Shown: piece after piece, positions 59,973 through 64,000 of the stretch
Layout: each line of letters starts with the position of its first letter
Numbering within the stretch: position 1 is the stretch's first letter
Assembly: GCA_029256185.1 (NCBI GenBank)
Contig: JAQSYI010000001.1
Coordinates: 62,001 to 126,000 of the forward strand
Direction: 5' to 3'
DNA from: Paenibacillaceae bacterium
GTDB taxonomy: Bacteria; Bacillota; Bacilli; Paenibacillales; NBRC-103111
Length of the DNA stretch: 64,000 nt
Translations under genes and position numbers: made by a program
Notes under the pieces: generated by a model
Seen by the model: the letters and a program-made list of their open reading frames with translations, nothing else
What the model was told of the DNA's origin: nothing
Databases searched by the model: none

Positions 59973-60600
59973 AGGGCGGATTCCTCCCCGCTGCGCCATT
60001 GTATCCAATGACGGGCTGGCTTTGGGCCACGCCCAGATGATTGCCTGTGCCATCGGGCGGTTGCGCGGCAGGGTGGACCGCTCGGAGCTTGCCCTGCACT
60101 TTAATGCCCAAGCTGTCCGCATTAACCCAGCTGGTCGCGGAAGACCGATATAGCGGGAATGCCGGTCCATCCAGGCTGTACAGAAGCAGGCTGGAGGAGC
60201 GGGAGCAGGACGGAATCCATGCATGGAAAATATGTTCGGATGGGCTGCATGTTATGCAGTGGCAGGGCCTTTGCCTGTCACTGCATTTTGCATGGGAGGG
60301 ATGGAGAGCGTATAGAATAATGTGATCATCCAGGCACTGCCCAAGAGGAGCCGGCTCAACTTTTGGCCATCGACAAAGCCGCTATTGCCCGGTCAGAGGC
60401 CTTCATACATACAATAGATCCTATAAGCGGACGCCCAAATCTTTTTACAAGTGATCGTATCCGTCGTACCTTGCACATGGCATAAAGGACATGATCGTGT
60501 ATCTCTCCTTGATTTTGTTCACAAGTGATGAGTGTAGTGGCCAGCAAGCCGGAGTTCACAATTTGTTAATGAAATCGATGCTGAAAAGAAAAAAACAACC
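59973..60600. other. Long intergenic region with unidentified gene scraps
   Basis: About 630 bases. A plus-strand piece reads CAIVSNDGLALGHAQMIACA and IGRLRGRVDRSELAL and stops near 60153, which looks like the end of a real protein that I cannot name. On the minus strand 60356-60559 is open but without a ribosome site. No intact gene is supported. Confidence 0.5.
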
Positions 60601-60603
60601 ATT

Positions 60604-60622
60604 GATAATGATTATCATTATT
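60604..60622. promoter_or_regulatory. Fur box
   Basis: GATAATGATTATCATTATT matches the Fur consensus GATAATGATAATCATTATC at 17 of 19 positions. It lies 58 bases before the flavodoxin start and implies repression under iron-replete conditions. Confidence 0.8.
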
Positions 60623-60679
60623 AGTAAGATGGATATAACAGTGATAATCGATTTATGAATCAATGGGGAGGAATGGGTA

Positions 60680-61141
60680 GTGGCAAAAATCTTGATCGCA
60701 TATGCCAGTATGTCTGGAAACACGGAGGGAATTGCCGATTTATTAAAAGCTAAGCTGGAGCAGCTGGGACATCATGTTGATTTGCGTGAAATGGAGCAAC
60801 TGAACGCCAGTGAATTATTGGACTATCCCGCGTTTCTAATCGGCTCGTATACCTGGGGAGACGGGGAGCTTCCCTATGAGGCGGAGGATTTCTTCGAGGA
60901 GCTGTCCCAGGTCAGCCTGACCGGTAAAAAGGCGGCTGTGTTCGGTTCCGGTGATACCGCTTATCCTCAATTTTGTGCGGCCGTGGACCTGTTGGAGCAG
61001 CGGTTAAAGGAATGCGGGGCGGAGCTTGTCCAGGATGGTCTTCGGGTAGAATTCACCCCGGACACTCCGGATGAAAAGGAACGCTGTGAGAATTTCGCTG
61101 TGAATTTTGCCCAATGGGCCGGGAATGACTCCCATGAATGA
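60680..61141 (+). CDS. Flavodoxin
   Basis: This is a 153-residue short-chain flavodoxin that carries electrons through bound FMN and can replace ferredoxin when iron is scarce. The phosphate loop is YASMSGNTEGIAD, and the FMN-contacting loops are GSYTWGDGELPYE and GSGDTAYPQFC. The start is GTG, with GGGGAGG upstream. A Fur box precedes it, and the propeller gene overlaps its stop by 8 bases. Iron-limited expression is inferred from the Fur box. Confidence 0.94.
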   Translation: MAKILIAYASMSGNTEGIADLLKAKLEQLGHHVDLREMEQLNASELLDYPAFLIGSYTWGDGELPYEAEDFFEELSQVSLTGKKAAVFGSGDTAYPQFCAAVDLLEQRLKECGAELVQDGLRVEFTPDTPDEKERCENFAVNFAQWAGNDSHE

Positions 61142-62021
61142 GACGTTCATCAGTGCAACAGCCGTCGCTAGATCGAACAAGGGTGAGGTGGTGCTGGCCA
61201 CAAAGGAAGGAGTGTACATCAAGGCCGGTGAAAGGTGGACATGCTCGTTGGAATATTTCGGCAAGCGGATCCGAGACTTCAGCTGTCAGGGAGAGGTGAT
61301 CCTGGGAATCGGCGACGGGGGCTCCTTCATAAAAAGCCAGGACGGGGGCAAAAGCTGGGTTGTAAAGCGTTTTCCCACGCAAGCGACGGGTTGGAGCATC
61401 TGCAGCGATTCAAAAGGGACTGTGGTCACTCATGGGGATAAAGTGATCTATATTTCAACCGATTACGGAGATACGTGGAGGTTCGTCTATCCCTTTCAAT
61501 TTGATGATGCGCCTTCGATCCGTTCCTTGTGTCTGTACAAAGACCGGGTCTATATCGGAACCAAAATTCACCGCTCCCATGGGGGAGTCTGGTGTTATGA
61601 ATGCAATAGCGGCAACCTGACCAGGATAAAGGCGGAGGACAGTAAAATGATCGCCTCCATGCTGACCTATAGAGGTTTTTTGGTTACGGCCAGCGGCTCA
61701 TGCAGCCATAACAACGGCAGCATCGAATTTTGCTCCTTGGATAAGGCTAAGGCCGGCGGTCACAAATGGGTGACTTGCTGCGGAGACATACAGCCGCAGA
61801 GCTATCTGGATTTAAGCGAGGACAACGGAGAAATCTATGCTACATCTACCCAGAATTCCGAAGGATATGGGATGGTAGCCCATGTTTGTCTGGAAATGAA
61901 GGAGATATCCCCCTGCAATTTCATTAAAGGACATGCCTGGAGAATTACGGGTGACGCCCAGAATTATTTTGTCGCCGGACTTTATGAGTCCTTGCAATAT
62001 TCTAATACCGTACTGCATTGA
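61134..62021 (+). CDS. Cys-rich beta-propeller protein coupled to flavodoxin
   Basis: This 295-residue protein without signal peptide has BNR/sialidase-type Asp-box repeats (SQDGGKSWV, STDYGDTWRF) and related blades, so it should be a beta-propeller. It contains twelve cysteines, including CYEC and a CC pair, unusual for a cytosolic propeller and possibly metal-binding or redox-active. The ATG lies inside the flavodoxin stop (ATGAATGA), so translation is coupled and it shares the Fur box. I do not know a characterised homologue. A strong terminator follows. Confidence 0.85.
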   Translation: MNETFISATAVARSNKGEVVLATKEGVYIKAGERWTCSLEYFGKRIRDFSCQGEVILGIGDGGSFIKSQDGGKSWVVKRFPTQATGWSICSDSKGTVVTHGDKVIYISTDYGDTWRFVYPFQFDDAPSIRSLCLYKDRVYIGTKIHRSHGGVWCYECNSGNLTRIKAEDSKMIASMLTYRGFLVTASGSCSHNNGSIEFCSLDKAKAGGHKWVTCCGDIQPQSYLDLSEDNGEIYATSTQNSEGYGMVAHVCLEMKEISPCNFIKGHAWRITGDAQNYFVAGLYESLQYSNTVLH

Positions 62022-62043
62022 CCTTATTCCTCTCAAAAGAACG

Positions 62044-62083
62044 GAAAGAGCGCCCCTCCTTGGCCGGGGGAGCGCTCTTTTTT
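62044..62083. terminator. Strong bidirectional terminator
   Basis: AAAGAGCGCCCCTCC, TTGG, CCGGGGGAGCGCTCTTT, followed by T runs on both strands. It lies between the convergent flavodoxin/propeller and siderophore-ABC operons. Confidence 0.92.
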
Positions 62084-62096
62084 GTGGCATGCAGCA

Positions 62097-62903
62097 TCAT
62101 CCTTCATTCACATGATAGCGTCCCTTGGGGACTACCATCGGTGAACCTGAAATAGGGTCCTCGATCACCGTGCAATCCAGCCCGAAGATATCCTTCACCA
62201 AGGAGCTGGTGATTACCTCGGAAGGCTTCCCCTCCGACACCAGCTTCCCTTGGTAAAGCGCAAAGATATGGTCGGCATAACGCCCGGCCAGATTGATATC
62301 ATGGAGCACCATAACAATGGTGGTCCCCTGCTTCCGGTTCAGGTCTGTCAGCAGATCCAGAATCTCCACCTGATAGGTGATATCCAGGAAGGTCGTTGGT
62401 TCATCCAGGAATAAAATATCGGTTTGCTGCGCCAGCGCCATGGCAATCCAGACGCGCTGCCTTTGACCGCCGGAGAGCTCATCGATATTATGATTGGCCA
62501 GCTCCGTGATATGCATGGTTTCCATCGCTTCGGCAACGGCCTCATAGTCCCTTTTGGTCCAGCCGCTGAGCAGGGATTGATGGGGAAACCGCCCGCGTCC
62601 CACCAGGTCCGCAACCGAGATTCCCTCGGGGACAATGGGAGACTGGGGCAGCAGTCCGACAACACGGGCCAGTTGCTTGGGCGGAATTTTGCCGATGGGC
62701 CTTCCGTCAAGCGTGACCTTGCCGGAGGAGGGCTTGATCAGCCTGGCCAGTGTTTTAAGAAGCGTGGATTTTCCGCAGGCATTGGCCCCGATAATGACGC
62801 TTATTTGATTGCTGGGGATAACCAGGCTTACCCCATGGATAACTGTCTTATGGTCATAGCCGGCCACGACTTGTTCGGCTTGAAACAGATGCGTCGGTTT
62901 CAT
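62097..62903 (-). CDS. Siderophore/ferric ABC importer ATPase (FecE/FhuC type)
   Basis: This is a 268-residue ATP-binding subunit. Walker A is IGANACGKSTLL (Ala for the usual Gly before CGKS), the Q-loop is GLLPQSPIVPEG, the signature is LSGGQRQRVWIAMALAQQ, Walker B is ILFLDEPTTFLD and the H-loop is VLHDINLA. The combination VGRGRFPHQ is typical of iron-siderophore and cobalamin ATPases. It starts with a one-base overlap (TAATG) with the permease stop. It should energise ferric-siderophore uptake with the two permeases upstream. Confidence 0.95.
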   Translation of the reverse strand: MKPTHLFQAEQVVAGYDHKTVIHGVSLVIPSNQISVIIGANACGKSTLLKTLARLIKPSSGKVTLDGRPIGKIPPKQLARVVGLLPQSPIVPEGISVADLVGRGRFPHQSLLSGWTKRDYEAVAEAMETMHITELANHNIDELSGGQRQRVWIAMALAQQTDILFLDEPTTFLDITYQVEILDLLTDLNRKQGTTIVMVLHDINLAGRYADHIFALYQGKLVSEGKPSEVITSSLVKDIFGLDCTVIEDPISGSPMVVPKGRYHVNEG

Positions 62904-63940
62904 TATAAATCTCCCTTTCGATTCATTTGGATGAGCAAGAAGATCAGATACGGCGCTCCGAGTATTCCTGTCATGATGCCCACAGGATATCTGACCTCGA
63001 AAGCGAATTGTCCGATGAGATCCGCCGCCAAAACCAAATTGACGCCAACAAGGCCGACCGGAATGACATTCGAGAAGGAAAAGCCGACTCCGGCCAGTCT
63101 TTTCGCGATCGGTCCCGAAAGGAAGGAGACAAAGGCGATTGGACCCGTGGTAGCGGTAGCAAGAGCAATCATGCAGACGGCGCTCAAAATAAGCGCAATC
63201 CGTGTCTTATCGGTGTCCACTCCCAGGGAAGTGGCCGATTGTTCGCCAAGCTCCAACAGGCTCAGGTGCTTGCCCAGCACAATAACGACAGGGGCAAAGA
63301 TCAATACCGTTATGACAAGTGGCGGAAGCTCGTGCATTTGTGCGCCGTTGAGGCTGCCGGTAAGCCATCTGAGCGCCGCGGGAATATCCTGTTGCGCGCC
63401 TACCAGCAGCAGATAGGAAATGATGGCGTCAAGCATGGCCTGGATGCCTATCCCCACAAGGATCAGCCGGCCGACTGAAAATGGCTTTCGCTTGGATAAC
63501 AGATAAATGACCGTTACTGTAACAAGACCGGCAATGACCGAGGCAAGGGAAACCACCGCTCTGCTGGTATGAAGGACGGTGATGCAGAATACAGCCGCCG
63601 CGCTTGAGCCGGAGGTAATCCCGATCACATTGGGATTGGCCAGAGGGTTGCGCAGCATGGTCTGGAAGGTGCTTCCGGCGAGCCCAAAAGCAAACCCGGC
63701 AAACACACCGGCCAGCATTCTTGGAAGACGGATGGTATTAACAGCGAACGATACCCCTTTGATCGGTTCTCCCGAAAGGGCCCGGATGACATCCTTCACC
63801 GGATAAACGGTGCTCCCCAATAACAGCATGGCGCCGCACAGCAGGCAGGCAAGCACCGCAAGAAGGGCGGTAACAAGGATCCAACGGCGGCCTCTCTGAC
63901 GCCGGCCCGCCATAATAAATGCAACAGTTTGATTTCTCAT
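62903..63940 (-). CDS. Siderophore ABC importer permease (FecCD type)
   Basis: This 345-residue permease has about nine or ten helices. Family motifs include TIRLPRMLAGVFAGFAFGLAG, MLRNPLANPNVIGITSGS, ALRWLTGSLNG and GPIAFVSFLSGPIAKRLAG. Its start overlaps the previous permease's stop by 4 bases (ATGA) and it is followed by the ATPase with a one-base overlap, a tightly packed operon. The binding lipoprotein is not in the window and probably lies further upstream on this strand. Confidence 0.95.
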   Translation of the reverse strand: MRNQTVAFIMAGRRQRGRRWILVTALLAVLACLLCGAMLLLGSTVYPVKDVIRALSGEPIKGVSFAVNTIRLPRMLAGVFAGFAFGLAGSTFQTMLRNPLANPNVIGITSGSSAAAVFCITVLHTSRAVVSLASVIAGLVTVTVIYLLSKRKPFSVGRLILVGIGIQAMLDAIISYLLLVGAQQDIPAALRWLTGSLNGAQMHELPPLVITVLIFAPVVIVLGKHLSLLELGEQSATSLGVDTDKTRIALILSAVCMIALATATTGPIAFVSFLSGPIAKRLAGVGFSFSNVIPVGLVGVNLVLAADLIGQFAFEVRYPVGIMTGILGAPYLIFLLIQMNRKGDL

Positions 63941-64000
63941 AATGACCGCACTTTCGATCTGACAGCTAGCAGGATGAGCAAGGGGGCTCCGATAAACGCT
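63937..64000 (-). CDS. C-terminus of a second FecCD-type permease (cut by window end)
   Basis: The last 20 codons read FIGAPLLILLAVRSKVRSL before the stop. IGAP followed by a hydrophobic stretch and basic residues is the usual end of FecCD permeases. The stop overlaps the next permease start (ATGA). Two consecutive permeases form the heterodimer in many siderophore importers. The rest of the gene lies beyond the window. Confidence 0.8.
   Translation of the reverse strand, partial: AFIGAPLLILLAVRSKVRSL

Overview
The window looks like chromosomal DNA of a Paenibacillus-type firmicute. The left end carries the tail of the walRK operon (yycH, yycI, walJ, an htrA-type protease) followed by rlmH, which in Bacillales sits close to the replication origin. 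The rest is a Paenibacillus-style accessory zone: two ATPase-less carbohydrate ABC importers, a YesM/YesN two-component system, a membrane-bound AraC regulator, large secreted enzymes with copper-amine-oxidase-like repeats, and a T-box-controlled proS. The species assignment is inference from gene content.

Layout. 1-5568: yycH (cut by the window edge), yycI, walJ, a small convergent unknown gene, htrA, a CxxH/CxxC mini-protein and rlmH. 5771-7272: a VOC protein divergent from an ECF41-like sigma factor, with matching ECF41-type promoters on both strands. 7507-10231: an AT-richer block with an adenosine-deaminase-family protein, an AlkD-like protein and a membrane protein. 10282-14281: an amidohydrolase and a 1038-residue GNAT fusion protein. 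14533-18564: nitroreductase, ANT(4')-type nucleotidyltransferase and secreted transglutaminase. 18851-19495: gene remnants. 19668-21119: a second ECF sigma factor with a second VOC protein. 21294-25626: mazEF, two AraC/GyrI-like regulators, a solitary trpB and scars (aminoglycoside-phosphotransferase fragment, second mazF 3' end). 25861-30126: a MerR-methyltransferase fusion, a broken UDP-GlcNAc 2-epimerase with a second partial copy, and a TetR/membrane-protein pair.

30186-40191 is a carbohydrate locus: two permeases, a binding lipoprotein, a YesN-like regulator, a YesM-like kinase, then an ArsR-type regulator divergent from a family 2 glycosidase. 40380-44025 holds an unknown gene, a regulator scar and an unusual hybrid histidine kinase. 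44075-49712 holds a TetM-like GTPase, T-box/proS and a YtcJ-type amidohydrolase. 49997-59972 is a second carbohydrate locus: a transmembrane AraC regulator, cre-like sites, two permeases, a binding lipoprotein and a 1252-residue heparinase II/III-like protein. 60604-64000 is iron-related: a Fur box, flavodoxin, a translationally coupled Cys-rich beta-propeller, and a convergent siderophore ABC importer (ATPase, permease and the end of a second permease).

How it works together. Both carbohydrate loci encode permeases and a lipoprotein but no ATPase, so they probably share an MsmX-type ATPase encoded elsewhere. Each has its own extracellular-sensing regulator and an associated hydrolase or lyase. 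The flavodoxin pair and siderophore importer form an iron-limitation module. Between these loci the DNA holds many truncated and duplicated gene pieces, which shows repeated insertion and deletion. The most interesting items are the divergent ECF41 promoters, the GNAT mega-protein with its amidohydrolase partner, the Fur-box flavodoxin/propeller pair, the hybrid kinase with a Gln at the expected second phospho-acceptor position, and the MerR-methyltransferase fusion.
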